Notes: generated from the sequence alone by a model not told the origin. Positions 9,581 through 18,426 are shown, counted from the stretch's first letter. The stretch is DNA of 64,000 bases from Bog-473 sp963737745 (GCA_963737745.1 CAVTTR010000008.1:1-64000); one strand, 5' to 3'. Made by a program: numbers and translations.

Positions 9581-10745
9581 TCAGCTGATCCCGTAGAGGG
9601 CCATGGCACTTTCCGAGGTGATGGCGTGCTGCTGCGCCGCCGTGAGGCCCTCCATCGCTTCGGCCAGTTCGAGGGTGACGCCGGGGAACTTGGCATCGGG
9701 GTGCGGATAGTCAGAGGCCCAGATGATGCGGTCAGCGCCCACCAGCGGAGACCGTGCCGTGAAGCCGAGCATGGACTCGTCAGGGTCAAAGCTGATCCAG
9801 CACTGGCGCCGGAAATACTCCGAGGGGAGCAACTTCAGGTCCGGTACCTCCCATTGGAACTTGCGGCAGTGGTGATCGAGGCGCTCGAGCCAGGGCACGA
9901 TCCACCCGCCGTTGGCCTCGAGGAAGATGAACTTGGCCTCCGGGAAGCGCTCGCAGACGCCGCCGGCGGTGATCCACATGACCGAGTCCATGACGTCGAC
10001 CGGGTTGGCCAGGGCCTGGCTGAAGAGCACTCCGCTCGGAAGGTGCAGCCCCTCGCACGCACCGGGGAGATCTGGAACGAGGAACGGATGCAAGGCGATC
10101 GGGAGCCCGGTATCCGCGCTGGCCTGCCAGATGGGGTCATAAACCGGGTCGTTGAAGTGCTTCCACTCAACCGCAGGGTTGGGACGCATGAAGACCGAAA
10201 CCATGCCCGGCATTTCGGCCACGGCACGGATTTCATCGGCCACACCTTGGACGTGTTCGGGGGTGTGCATAGCCGGAACAGCCCCGGCGGCAAAGAGCCT
10301 GCCCTCGCCCTCCTGGGTGTGATCCGAAGCCCAGAGGTTGTAGGCATGTGATTGGGCCACCGTGAACGGCACGTCGGTAATCCCCTGCAGGCCCAACATG
10401 CTCGTCGGGTAGAGGACGGCCAGGTCGATGCCGTCCTCGTCCATGTCGCCCGAGGCGAGCTTTGGCGTTATACGCCGCCGGCCGCACCTCGGTGTAGCGC
10501 AACTCCCCCCGGAAGGCGCGGGCCCGATCTTCGTCGGACATTCCCGCGGTACCGGCCGCCGCCATCCCGTTGGCCGGCCGGACCTCCCCGTTGTAGTGCA
10601 GGAATTCGTTGCCGTCGACATCGGTCTCTATGTGCCAGATCCGGTCGCGGAACTCCTTGGGGGCATAATCGGGCATCGCGGTGGGATGCTCGAGAATGTG
10701 CCCGTCAGAGTCGATGTAGCGAAGGTCGGATTGGGTCGTGGTCAT
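9581..10745 (-). CDS. Amidohydrolase-2 family protein, frameshifted
   Basis: A second TIM-barrel metal-dependent hydrolase. The N-terminal frame reads MTTTQSDLRYIDSDGHILEHP (metal-site DxH) through 'RPAAYNAKARL'. The rest, 'DMDEDGIDLAVLYPT...FIFLEANGGWIVPWLERLDHH...IIWASDYPHPDAKFPG', is in another frame. Removing one C from the CCC at 10449-10451 joins them as KARLGDMDEDGID. The restored product has about 387 residues. GAGGGGG lies before the ATG at 10745. It converges on the ALDH operon and is divergent from a VOC gene. Possibly the same pathway as the amidohydrolase at 6623, but not a close copy. Confidence 0.88.
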
Positions 10746-10855
10746 GGTTCCCCCTCGGCTCGTGTAGACCTTTCGGATACTACACAGTCGTCGCTCGATT
10801 TGCCTCGGAGACCGATGTCGTCCGACGCCCGGAACGAGGCGTCTACGTTGAGGGC

Positions 10856-11209
10856 ATGGGCTTGGGCTGGGAACAGACGAGTATCGACGCGCGAGATCCG
10901 GTTGCTCTCGGACGTTGGTGGCGGGAGGCACTCGGATGGGTCGTCGTAAACGAGGATCCAAACGAGTTTGAGATTCGACCAGCGCCGGAGCAGCTGCCTG
11001 GACTCCTCTTTGCCACCGTCCCTGAAGCAAAGACGATGAAGAACCGACTCCACCTCGATTTCCGACCCGACGACAGCGACAGAGAGGTAGAGCGGATGCT
11101 CGCACTTGGAGCGACGCGGGTAGACGTAGGTCAGGGAGAGGTGTCGTGGGTTGTCCTGGCTGATCCAGAGGGTAATGAGTTCTGCATTCTCAGTTCCCAC
11201 CCCCACTGA
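10856..11209 (+). CDS. VOC (glyoxalase-fold) family protein
   Basis: A 117-residue single glyoxalase-fold domain starting MGLGWEQTSIDARDPVALGRWWREALGW. It ends with the motif 'WVVLADPEGNEFCIL' that carries the conserved metal-site glutamate, and has the 'RLHLDFRPDD' histidine strand. The upstream in-frame sequence is not coding-like, so the ATG at 10856 is used. It is divergent from the amidohydrolase at 9581-10745. The substrate of such small VOC proteins cannot be predicted from sequence. Confidence 0.82.
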   Translation: MGLGWEQTSIDARDPVALGRWWREALGWVVVNEDPNEFEIRPAPEQLPGLLFATVPEAKTMKNRLHLDFRPDDSDREVERMLALGATRVDVGQGEVSWVVLADPEGNEFCILSSHPH

Positions 11210-11236
11210 GCACACCCAATCACTCGCGGCGACCGC

Positions 11237-11692
11237 TCAGCCCGGCATCTCTCCCATGCGTCGCTGCATCTCCTCAGGAGAGAGGTCCTCGACGTGGGAG
11301 GCGATGCTCCATCGGTGACCGTAGGGGTCGAGGAACTCTCCGCCGCGATCCCCATAGAACTTGTCCTCCACGGGCCGCGAGATGGTAGCGCCAGAGGCGA
11401 CGGCAAGCGCCACCGTGGCATCGACGTCCTCCACATAGACATGGATTGTCACCGGTGAGCCGCCTATCGACTTCGGACCGCGGACTCCCATATCTGGGAA
11501 CTCGTCCGCCAGCATGATCATCGAATCGCCGATGGATAATTCGGCGTGGCCAACCCTCTCATCCGGGCCGGGCATTCTCATCCGTTCTTCCGCACCAAGA
11601 ACCGAGATGTAGAAGTCGATGGCCGCGTTGGCATCGTCGACGATCAGGTAGGGCGTGACTCGGGGGTAACTGTCGGGGATCGGCTTTACCAT
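11237..11692 (-). CDS. VOC family protein, PhnB-like
   Basis: A 151-residue protein starting 'IPDSYPRVTPYLIVDDANAAIDFYISVLGAEERMRM'. It has 'GHAELSIGDSMIMLADEFPD' and 'DPYGHRWSIASHVEDLSPEEMQRR', the signature of PhnB/DUF1428-like glyoxalase-fold proteins. AGGAGGGACC lies directly upstream of the start. Stand-alone gene, convergent with the VOC gene at 10856. Enzymatic role unknown. Proteins of this type have been linked to bleomycin or fosfomycin resistance folds, but nothing here supports such a call. Confidence 0.85.
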   Translation of the reverse strand: MVKPIPDSYPRVTPYLIVDDANAAIDFYISVLGAEERMRMPGPDERVGHAELSIGDSMIMLADEFPDMGVRGPKSIGGSPVTIHVYVEDVDATVALAVASGATISRPVEDKFYGDRGGEFLDPYGHRWSIASHVEDLSPEEMQRRMGEMPG

Positions 11693-11777
11693 TGGTCCCT
11701 CCTGCGAGGATCACTCAGGTGCGCGTGCTTTCGTTCACTCTTGCATACCAGACCTCCTCGAAGGACCTGGCCGGGGT

Positions 11778-12080
11778 TTAAGGACGCGGGGACTCTCGCA
11801 CCACGTGGAACTCCACGCGGTAGACAAGAGTGTCGTCGCCGATAGGGCCAGCGTGGGCCGCTCGCTGACGTAGCTCCTCCCGGTTGCGTTCACCGGCCCG
11901 CAGTACGTCGGCCTTAGTCACGCTGGAAAATGGCACGAGCTCGATGGCATCGATTTCGATGCTGGCCGGTCCAACTGGGTAGCGGCCTCCGACCTTGACT
12001 TTCGGACGTCGCCACAGCCTGAAGGACAAGGTGATGTCGCCTGCGGCCACGTCTTCCCGCAATTCAGGGCTGAACTGCAC
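11778..12080 (-). CDS. ASCH-domain-like small protein
   Basis: A 100-residue protein reading MQFSPELREDVAAGDITLSFRLWRRPKVKVGGRYPVG, then 'IEIDAIELVPFSSVTKADVLRAG' and a terminal 'VYRVEFHVV' strand. This order (strand, basic 'R.W..PK...G..Y', strand, helix, strand) fits the ASCH/PUA-like fold, which binds RNA or nucleotides. The length is right for a stand-alone domain. No partner genes point to a role. The C-terminal 'RESPRP' is basic and probably disordered. Confidence 0.6.
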   Translation of the reverse strand: MQFSPELREDVAAGDITLSFRLWRRPKVKVGGRYPVGPASIEIDAIELVPFSSVTKADVLRAGERNREELRQRAAHAGPIGDDTLVYRVEFHVVRESPRP

Positions 12081-12210
12081 CGACCAATGCTATGCGCACT
12101 CTCTCGGTCACTCCCCTCGAGGCGGTGGGGCTCGAAGACCTCGTCCTCGCCCATATGGGAAGGGTTCACGACGAAAGCGTCGGGCGCCATTCGGCAGTGA
12201 GCGTGCTCCA

Positions 12211-12303
12211 ATGATCCAGTGGATCGAACTAGCGCTTTACCTCGTCCTGGCTATCGGGTTGGCCGGCCTTTGCTTTTGGTGGGTCCAGCGACGACTTGCC
12301 TGA
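12211..12303 (+). CDS. Possible 30-residue single-pass membrane peptide
   Basis: MIQWIELALYLVLAIGLAGL followed by CFWWVQRRLA is an ideal transmembrane helix with a basic tail, as in many small bacterial membrane peptides. It starts at an ATG 130 bases right of the ASCH-like gene on the opposite strand and ends 10 bases before the convergent VOC gene. No ribosome site stands out, so this is a low-confidence call. Confidence 0.25.
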   Translation: MIQWIELALYLVLAIGLAGLCFWWVQRRLA

Positions 12304-12312
12304 CCGGTCTGG

Positions 12313-12669
12313 TTATGCGCCCGCGGGGGTCTGACGTAGTCCAATCTCGTTGTCGTCGGCATCTCGCACCTTGGCCACGAGCAATCCTGAACTGACATCA
12401 GTCGGTTCTTGCACCACCCGCGCCCCGGCGGCCTGGAGAGCGTCGAGTGTCGCCGCAATGTCCTCGACGTCGAAAAATGGAACCGGTCCCGTCATGCCCT
12501 GGTCTTGGTGACCATTAGGCACGAGGCCGATCTCAATTCCACTCACGGAGAATCCGGTGTAGTACGGCGAGTCGACGTGGGGTTCGACCCCGAACACGGC
12601 CGTAAAGACAGCCTTCGCCTTGTCCAGGTCCTTCACCGGATACAACACGACATTGAGCTGAACTGACAT
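12313..12669 (-). CDS. VOC family protein
   Basis: A 118-residue glyoxalase-fold protein: MSVQLNVVLYPVKDLDKAKAVF...FGVEPHVDSPYY...GLVPNGH, then 'PFFDVEDIAATLDALQAAGARVVQEPTDV...VAKVRDADDNEIGLRQTP'. The frame extends to 12696, but GAGAGGA lies just before the ATG at 12669, which also gives the family's normal start. Third VOC protein in 2 kb, but not in an operon with the others. Reaction unknown. Confidence 0.82.
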   Translation of the reverse strand: MSVQLNVVLYPVKDLDKAKAVFTAVFGVEPHVDSPYYTGFSVSGIEIGLVPNGHQDQGMTGPVPFFDVEDIAATLDALQAAGARVVQEPTDVSSGLLVAKVRDADDNEIGLRQTPAGA

Positions 12670-13031
12670 TGGAATCCTCTCGTCACTTTTCACCACGCTC
12701 GTGGGTCAATGTATATGACGCCAGAACTCACGAGATCGTGACACGTGGACTAGACAGCGACGCCGGCGGACCAATTCGAGGTGGCGAGGCCAGCCCGGAG
12801 CCAGCGAAGAGATCTCGTCCCCGGGTGGCGCCACCCGGGGACGGCGGACCGCCAGACCGAGTCGCCGCTCCACATCCATTCTCAGTGTCACGTCTCCCCC
12901 GCTGTGGCTGCGCGGCGACGACGCGGCAAGGCATCATGGCGGAGGCACCCATGGCTCTGTCTTGATTTCCTCTGTCGGCCCGGGCGCTAGCGTTTCGGTC
13001 TCATGCAGATCATTACGAAAAGGGGGCGCAC
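12670..13031. other. Intergenic region
   Basis: About 360 bases between the divergent VOC and DoxX genes. It must contain the promoters of both. Several overlapping open frames exist on both strands but none resembles a protein family. A dyad-rich stretch around 12820-12870 (CCCGGGTGGCGCCACCCGGG) is a near-perfect palindrome and could be an operator or hairpin. Confidence 0.5.
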
Positions 13032-13607
13032 ATGAGCGCTGGAGAAAGAGACTTCGCCTCGCTCGCGCTACGGGCGGCTATCGGGCCGATGTTGATCGCC
13101 CACGGATACAACAAGATCTTTGGCCAAGGCGGCCTCGAGGGCACCACCCGTTGGTTCGATTCGCTCGGACTCCGCCCGGCGGCCGTGCACGCCCGGATGG
13201 CCGCCGCCACTGAGATCGGGGCCGGGACGCTCATCACGCTCGGGGCGGCCAATCCCCTGCCGAGCGCGGCCGTCGTCGGTCTGATGGCCACCGCCGCAGC
13301 TACCGATCACAAGGGCAAGGGCTTCTTCGTTTTCAAGGGCGGGTGGGAGTACACGGCGTTCGTGGCCCTCGCCGCCACCGCTCTGGCCGGTCTCGGGCAC
13401 GGTCGTTGGTCACTGGACAGGCTTCTCGGACGCAAGTCGCGCTCCGGCGTGGGCCTTGCCTTGGGGGCCGCTGCCTTGGGACTGGTCTCCACTGCTGGTC
13501 TCCTGGCCGCCACGTATCGACCCGATCAAGATCCACCCGTGACGACCTCCGACACCGAAAGCGAAGGCGAAGGCGAAGGCTCCCAAGTCGAGGAGAGCGC
13601 CTCCTAA
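13032..13607 (+). CDS. DoxX family membrane protein
   Basis: A 191-residue integral membrane protein. It has the DoxX signature 'ASLALRAAIGPMLIAHGYNKIFGQGGLEGTTRWFDSLGL', followed by 'AAATEIGAGTLITLGAANPLPSAAVVG' and further hydrophobic helices to about residue 165. The C-terminus is an acidic low-complexity tail (ESEGEGEGSQVEES). AAAGGGGGC precedes the ATG. DoxX proteins act in membrane redox and sulfur homeostasis complexes. No partners lie nearby. Confidence 0.85.
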   Translation: MSAGERDFASLALRAAIGPMLIAHGYNKIFGQGGLEGTTRWFDSLGLRPAAVHARMAAATEIGAGTLITLGAANPLPSAAVVGLMATAAATDHKGKGFFVFKGGWEYTAFVALAATALAGLGHGRWSLDRLLGRKSRSGVGLALGAAALGLVSTAGLLAATYRPDQDPPVTTSDTESEGEGEGSQVEESAS

Positions 13608-14097
13608 AACCTGGCCAAACGACACAACGTGGGCGAGAGGTTGACCACCTATGCGCAACTGCCATTGCGCCGCCCCACCGGAGTCACGGTTCCTGACCCG
13701 TCAGTCGGTTCGTTCCCGTGGAGTGCAGAGGTCGCTCAGTGGCACGGAGCGGGTGCCCTGACGCCCTCGCGGCCCACCAACCCAGCCGTTTCGACGGTTC
13801 CCCAGTGGTCTGTGAACAACTGCTCCCATTCTGCAACCAAGTTGCGGACGGGCGTTCCTTACGTCATGAGCTCCGCACCTGCTGAACCAGCGTGAACTAA
13901 AAGTCCAGGTAAACGCGCTAATAACTTCCCCCTGGGGCGACAATCCCCACGAGCTTTTTCGAGTCGATCGACAGGAATTGAGATTTGGTGCCATCTCTTT
14001 AGCTGATGGAAACGTAGTTATTGTTTTGAATTTCAGATGACAACTGGTATACTTCTACATGTCGGGATGTTGAGTCCCAGTACTGAAGGAGCCATCC
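13608..14097. other. Intergenic region upstream of the cNMP-binding gene
   Basis: Nearly 500 bases without a supported gene. The left part has weak open frames on both strands that could be a decayed gene but match nothing I recognise. The right part, from about 13980, is markedly AT-richer and carries the promoter listed separately. Confidence 0.45.
14026..14053 (+). promoter_or_regulatory. Sigma-70-type promoter of the cNMP-binding gene
   Basis: TTGAAT at 14026-14031 and TATACT at 14048-14053 are separated by 16 bases inside an AT-rich block. This predicts a transcript start near 14060, a leader of about 40 bases, then GAAGGAG directly before the ATG at 14098. The match is good for a high-GC genome but unproven. 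Confidence 0.5.
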
Positions 14098-14517
14098 ATG
14101 AACGCACCACGCGTAGTTGATATCGGAGAACTTGAGCTTTTTGCTGACTGCACGAAGGCCGAATTGCGGAAGATTCGTTCCTTGACGACCTACCTGCAGG
14201 TCCCCAAGGATCAGGTGCTCATGCAGGAAGGAAGCCCAGCCCACGAGTTCATCATCATCGACAGCGGCACGGCGGAAGTTTCACGTGCGACCGACGATGG
14301 CGTTGCCAAGGTGGCTGAGGTCGGAAGCGGTGAGTTCCTCGGGGAGATAGCCCTCCTCAACGGTTCACCCCGGTCAGCGACGGCGAAGGCCGCGACCGAC
14401 CTCGGAGTGTTGGTCAGTTCGGCGAGCGAGTTCCGTTCGATTCTGCACCTGGCTCCCTCCGTCGCCGACAAGATCCGTCGGGCATCGATCGACCGGTCCG
14501 CGGACGTGGCGGCATAA
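14098..14517 (+). CDS. Cyclic nucleotide-binding domain protein
   Basis: A 139-residue stand-alone cNMP-binding beta-barrel. It has 'LFADCTKAELRKI' and 'VLMQEGSPAHEFIIIDSGTAEVSR', then 'GSGEFLGEIALLNGSPRSATAKA'. That last segment is the phosphate-binding cassette, with FLGEIALL and Arg before SATA. There is no helix-turn-helix after the barrel, so unlike CRP it cannot bind DNA by itself; the short C-terminal helix may bind a partner. GAAGGAG precedes the ATG. Monocistronic with its own promoter. Confidence 0.88.
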   Translation: MNAPRVVDIGELELFADCTKAELRKIRSLTTYLQVPKDQVLMQEGSPAHEFIIIDSGTAEVSRATDDGVAKVAEVGSGEFLGEIALLNGSPRSATAKAATDLGVLVSSASEFRSILHLAPSVADKIRRASIDRSADVAA

Positions 14518-14536
14518 CCGATCGCTTCATCGGACA

Positions 14537-14594
14537 CGCCTGGGGCCCCCGTTCACCGGTCGTTACTACCGTGAGAGGACGAGGACCCCAGGCG
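14537..14594. repeat. Inverted repeat downstream of the cNMP-binding gene
   Basis: CGCCTGGGG (14537-14545) and its perfect complement CCCCAGGCG (14586-14594) are separated by 40 bases. It begins 20 bases after the stop codon and could fold into a long-loop hairpin that ends transcription, but no U-tract follows. Confidence 0.4.
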
Positions 14595-14711
14595 ACGTGA
14601 CCGAACTGCTCCTACTGACGCCCTGAAGTCGACGAGACTGCTCCATCTCGGTTGGCTTGGCCAGAAGCCTTCGCTCCTCGAAGCACTCTACGGCGCGCAC
14701 GCCCCTGGCGC

Positions 14712-15242
14712 CTATCCGCTCTGAGGCTCCATCACATCCCAAATGTGATGGATGGGGTCATGGATCATGTAGCGAGAAAGTGATTCGACGGTGAACGCAG
14801 CACCATCGCTTCGGCGCCCAGGACGTTCCCAACCATCGACTGACAATCCGGCGAGAAGAGCAGCCAGCGCTTCAGCGTGGGTCGTGAGAGCAGAAACAAC
14901 CGTCGCTGGATCCTGTAGTTCGTAACGATCAGCGGTCGCCGAAGCGTCTTGGTCCCAGTTTTGATACAGCGGGTCGTCCTCGCGCAACATCAATTCGATC
15001 CGGGTGGCATAACGCGCATAGACGTCGCGAACGTGGCAGGCATACTCGAGCGTCGACCACGTGAAGTCATTCGGTCGGCCGGGTCGTATCGAGCCACGTT
15101 CGAGTAGGACGCACCAGTCCGACCCATTGGCGCGCAGGAGGTCCGGGATATTGTCCCGTTGACAGCTGCCGGTGTCGAATCCGCATTCGGGGCACGCTCG
15201 GTGCAGGACCCAGGTCCAGTCCTTTTCGTCGGGAGTGATCAT
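14712..15242 (-). CDS. DinB-like protein (maturation/thiol-transferase fold)
   Basis: A 176-residue protein starting MITPDEKDWTWVLHRACPECGFD. It has 'WSTLEYACHVRDVYARYATRI' and 'YMIHDPIHHIWDV', the histidine-bearing helices of the DinB/mycothiol-S-transferase four-helix fold. 'CPECGFDT' adds a Cys pair typical of this actinobacterial subfamily. The frame is open to 15320, but the start at 15242 fits the subfamily and lies after the stop of the upstream DinB gene, 19 bases away. Probably a mycothiol- or metal-dependent transferase; exact reaction unknown. Confidence 0.8.
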   Translation of the reverse strand: MITPDEKDWTWVLHRACPECGFDTGSCQRDNIPDLLRANGSDWCVLLERGSIRPGRPNDFTWSTLEYACHVRDVYARYATRIELMLREDDPLYQNWDQDASATADRYELQDPATVVSALTTHAEALAALLAGLSVDGWERPGRRSDGAAFTVESLSRYMIHDPIHHIWDVMEPQSG

Positions 15243-15261
15243 GGAAGGATTCGTGAAGCGC

Positions 15262-15768
15262 TCAACGGCGCTGGAGGATTCCTCGAACGTACGCCGCCTG
15301 ACCGATGTGCTGCAGGTCATCAGCGATCACGCTTACCAGACGGATACCCACCGTCACCGGGGGATCCCAATTCGAATCCACGACCCGGGAGAGGTCCGAT
15401 TCGTCAAGCGACCCGACATACTGCAGCGAATGCGTATGGACGTCTTCGAAGTAGCCGAGCAGGAGCGCCCCGTCCGCGGCCACCTGCGCTGATTCGTCAG
15501 GACCATGCCCATACCCGGTATCGGCGGGAGCCAGTGGAAGCCCAAACCGATCCACCCATCCGTCTTCCGTCCAGACCTGCCCACGTCCGGCAAGCTCGGC
15601 CAGGTGGTCATCTTGAATGCGGGTCAGATGCCACACGAGCCAAGCAATGGAATTGGACTCGGCATCGAGACGGAAAGTCAACTCTTCAAACGAGAGGCCG
15701 TTGACCGCGGGATGCACGGCGTCGCGGATCCTCTCGAATGCGTCCATCAGGAGGTCCCTGCTCGACAT
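15262..15768 (-). CDS. DinB/DUF664-type mycothiol-dependent enzyme
   Basis: A 168-residue protein: 'DLLMDAFERIRDAVHPAVNGLSFEELTFR', 'SIAWLVWHLTRIQDDHLAELAG' and 'LVSVIADDLQHIGQAAYVRGI'. The three spaced histidines (WHLTR, DDH, QHIGQ) form the metal site of the DinB fold. Such proteins use mycothiol or bacillithiol for isomerisation or transfer. It is the first gene of a tandem pair with another, divergent DinB-like protein. GGAGGCGTGG precedes the ATG. Confidence 0.85.
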   Translation of the reverse strand: MSSRDLLMDAFERIRDAVHPAVNGLSFEELTFRLDAESNSIAWLVWHLTRIQDDHLAELAGRGQVWTEDGWVDRFGLPLAPADTGYGHGPDESAQVAADGALLLGYFEDVHTHSLQYVGSLDESDLSRVVDSNWDPPVTVGIRLVSVIADDLQHIGQAAYVRGILQRR

Positions 15769-15880
15769 CCACGCCTCCTCGGTCTGGCGGATTTCTTGGC
15801 GAGCCTAGAGGGCTACCGATGGTGAGACCACAATCGCGAGTGTCGACGAGCTCACAACTCTCGCTCGGTGCCCCATTCTC

Positions 15881-17556
15881 GTGGACGGCAGATATGGTCT
15901 GCCAGTGCATCAAGCGAAGCGCGGTTTGAACCGACGAGCTGGTCAAATCGTGTTCGCTTTCGGAGTCCTGGTGAGTGCCCTGACCATTGGTTCGTGGCCG
16001 TTCCCAAGCCCCAGCGTGGTCGCAGTTGCTGCGGCACAGGGGTCCCCACCGACCAGCGCCGACCATGCCGAGACGGGCTCGGCCGGCCCCGACGCCGTGA
16101 CGGCCTTCGGAGAAGCGTCTTCGGCTGTGGCTGGGACCTCGCTACCTGGTCTCAATGCGCCGATCGTGGGCATCGCAGGCACTCCGGACGGGCGTGGCTA
16201 TTGGTTGGTGGCGGCCGACGGCGGGGTGTTCACGTTCGGTGACGCAGCTTTCGAGGGGTCGTTGGGAAGTGTGACCCTGAACGCGCCCATCGTGGGTGAT
16301 GGCGGGGACTCCGGACGGGCGGGGCTATTGGTTGGTGGCGGCCGACGGCGGGGTGTTCACCTTCGGTGACGCAGCTTTCGAGGGGTCGTTGGGAAGTGTG
16401 ACCCTCAACGCGCCCATCGTGGGGATGGCGGGGACACCGGACGGGCGTGGCTATTGGTTGGTGGCGGCCGACGGCGGGGTGTTCACCTTCGGTGACGCAT
16501 CGTTCGAGGGGTCATTAGGCAATCTGACCCTCAACGCGCCCATCGTGGGGATGGCGGGGACACCGGACGGCCGTGGCTACTGGTTGGTGGCGGCCGACGG
16601 CGGGGTGTTCACCTTCGGTGACGCATCGTTCGAGGGGTCATTAGGCAATCTGACCCTCAACGCGCCCATCGTGGGGATGGCGGCGACACCGGACGGCCGT
16701 GGCTACTGGTTGGTGGCGGCCGACGGCGGCGTGTTCACCTTCGGTGACGCTTCGTTCGAGGGGTCAGATGCCGGGGCGACCACCCAAGGAGCCTCGGCTG
16801 TCGGGCTGGCCGTCGAGGCAGGCGGTTACTGGATCGCCTACGGTCCAGATGCGGCGAGCGAAATGGTTCCCGCCATCGCGCGCTACGTCTCAACCCGGAG
16901 CGACAACGTGACGGTGGCGGTCGAGGACGTCCGCACCGGACACGTCCTGCAGTTCCGTCCCGGCGTCGTCGAGCACACGGCGAGCACCCTGAAGGTGGAC
17001 ATTTTGGCCACCCTTCTCACCCAGACGCAGGCGGCCGGTCGATCCCTCACGCCGGCCGAACAAGCTCTTGCCGTGCCCATGATTGAGGACAGCCTCGATA
17101 GTGCGGCAGACGCCCTGTGGACCCGGCTCGGACCGGCGGCCGTCGGCGCATTCGAGCGCTCGGCCGGGATGACGTCAACCGTCCCAGCAACCGATGGCAT
17201 CTGGGGCACCACCACGACGACCGCTATCGACCGCCTGGCCATGATCCGCACCCTGGCGCAACCGAATGGGTTGCTCTCGGATGGCCTCGCGAAGCTACGT
17301 CCTCAATCTGATGGAGCACATCAACCCAACCCAGGATTGGGGCGCAACGGGAGGTGTTCCCCGCGGGGTCACTGTGGCCCTGAAGAACGGGTTCGCCGTG
17401 GTGAATGGATGGCAGATCAATACGACGGGATGGGTTGACGGAGACGGGCGCGACTACTACATCGCTGTGCTCACCGATGGCAATGCAACCGAGTCGTACG
17501 GCATCGATACCGTCAATGCCGTTTCGGCCATCGTTTGGAACGCGTTGGCTCCCTGA
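15881..17556 (+). CDS. Secreted repeat protein with class A beta-lactamase-like serine hydrolase domain, two frameshifts
   Basis: An exported protein. A signal peptide (IVFAFGVLVSALTIG) is followed by five 42-residue repeats (GMAGTPDGRGYWLVAADGG, VFTFGDASFEGSLG), then a beta-lactamase-like domain with STLK (Ser codon near 16983), a DSAAD segment in the SDN position, and KNG in 'LKNGFAVVNGW' in place of KTG. Two single-base insertions break it. One is at about 16294, where GTGGGTGATGG replaces the GTGGGGATGG of every other repeat. The other is at about 17282 (one extra G in GATGGCC); removing it restores 'LLSDASRSYVLNLMEH'. The intact protein has about 557 residues. A GTG at 15903 is an alternative start. 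Likely a peptidoglycan-active or orphan serine hydrolase. Confidence 0.8.
16151..16766 (+). repeat. Five tandem 126-bp coding repeats
   Basis: Units start at 16151, 16277, 16404, 16530 and 16656 (the last about 111 bases). The spacing is 126 bases, except 127 where one extra base breaks the frame. Each encodes 42 residues with the core GRGYWLVAADGGVFTFGDA. Units 3 to 5 are nearly identical at DNA level, so duplication is recent. The same protein repeat occurs at 18434-19050. Confidence 0.9.
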
Positions 17557-17591
17557 CAGGCGAGCGATGCGGCGGCTCACAGGCAGGGGCG

Positions 17592-18413
17592 CTATCGATC
17601 ATCCCCCACCGTCACATCGCTTCGACTCTCTGCTGGCGAACTGACCGTGCCGACGGGGATCGAACGTGCGATGCGGCGACGGAGCCGCCGCATGCCCCAC
17701 AGAAGGATGCCGCTTCCAAGCGCCACGAGAGCCCAGGGCGAAAGCAATGCGGCGAAGAGCCCCGTCGCCATGAGTTCCACCGCCACCGTGATGCGTCGCG
17801 CCGTCGGACCCCACGTAAAGAAGTGCCGATGGAACTCCGTCAGCGTTTCTGTGCTCGTGATATGTCGACCGAGACAGACCGACAGCCCTCGCACCAGGCC
17901 GAATAAGGCCCCACACGCGACACCGACCCAGGGCTGCCCGGTGAGGGCGCTCAGCACGAGCATCAGATAGACGGCGGCCGTCATGATGTAGGTCGCCAGG
18001 CCGGTCCCAATTTGCCATCCGAACCCAGCCCCGTAGGCCCAGGGACGAAAGGTATCGAGCCAGCGTTCGTTCACCTGGCGGTGGTGCACCGGAACGTGGA
18101 ATCCCGCTACCCCGGTGTCCGACATCACCGCAATCGCACTCGCTACCAGCGCCACGACGGCCACCTGGCGTGAAGACAACGAGAGTGCATCGACTCCCAC
18201 CGTTGCCGCAGCGACACAGAGCCCTACAGTCACTCCCCCGAGAGCGCTCCCGGCCACATACCACCAAGCGGTCGAGCGGAAACGGTGCCCACGACCCAAC
18301 TCGGCCAGCGGTGTGATCGAAGCCAGCATGGAGAGTCCGCACGGCGACCAGGTCGAGCGAACAGCGGCGGCGGCGGTGACGACAAGAGTGGCAAGAATGA
18401 TGCAGGCGGTCAT
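17592..18413 (-). CDS. MauF/CcdA-like polytopic membrane protein
   Basis: A 273-residue protein with about six transmembrane helices. Near the N-terminus is SPCGLSMLASITPLAE (residues 23-38), close to the 'SPCGLPxL' signature of the DsbD/CcdA/MauF family of membrane proteins that move electrons or support disulfide chemistry outside the membrane. It ends in a basic cytoplasmic tail (RRLRRRIA). AAGAGGAG precedes the ATG at 18413. Last gene of the Mau-like operon, 13 bases after the MauA-like gene. The second half of a CcdA cysteine pair is not obvious. The MauF assignment is inferred from motif and neighbours. Confidence 0.65.
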   Translation of the reverse strand: MTACIILATLVVTAAAAVRSTWSPCGLSMLASITPLAELGRGHRFRSTAWWYVAGSALGGVTVGLCVAAATVGVDALSLSSRQVAVVALVASAIAVMSDTGVAGFHVPVHHRQVNERWLDTFRPWAYGAGFGWQIGTGLATYIMTAAVYLMLVLSALTGQPWVGVACGALFGLVRGLSVCLGRHITSTETLTEFHRHFFTWGPTARRITVAVELMATGLFAALLSPWALVALGSGILLWGMRRLRRRIARSIPVGTVSSPAESRSDVTVGDDR

Positions 18414-18426
18414 GTGACTCCTCTTC

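Noticed and set aside
13629..13994. Overlapping 88- and 97-residue frames before the cNMP-binding gene
   Set aside because: Neither has a ribosome site or recognisable fold; left as intergenic, possibly a decayed gene.
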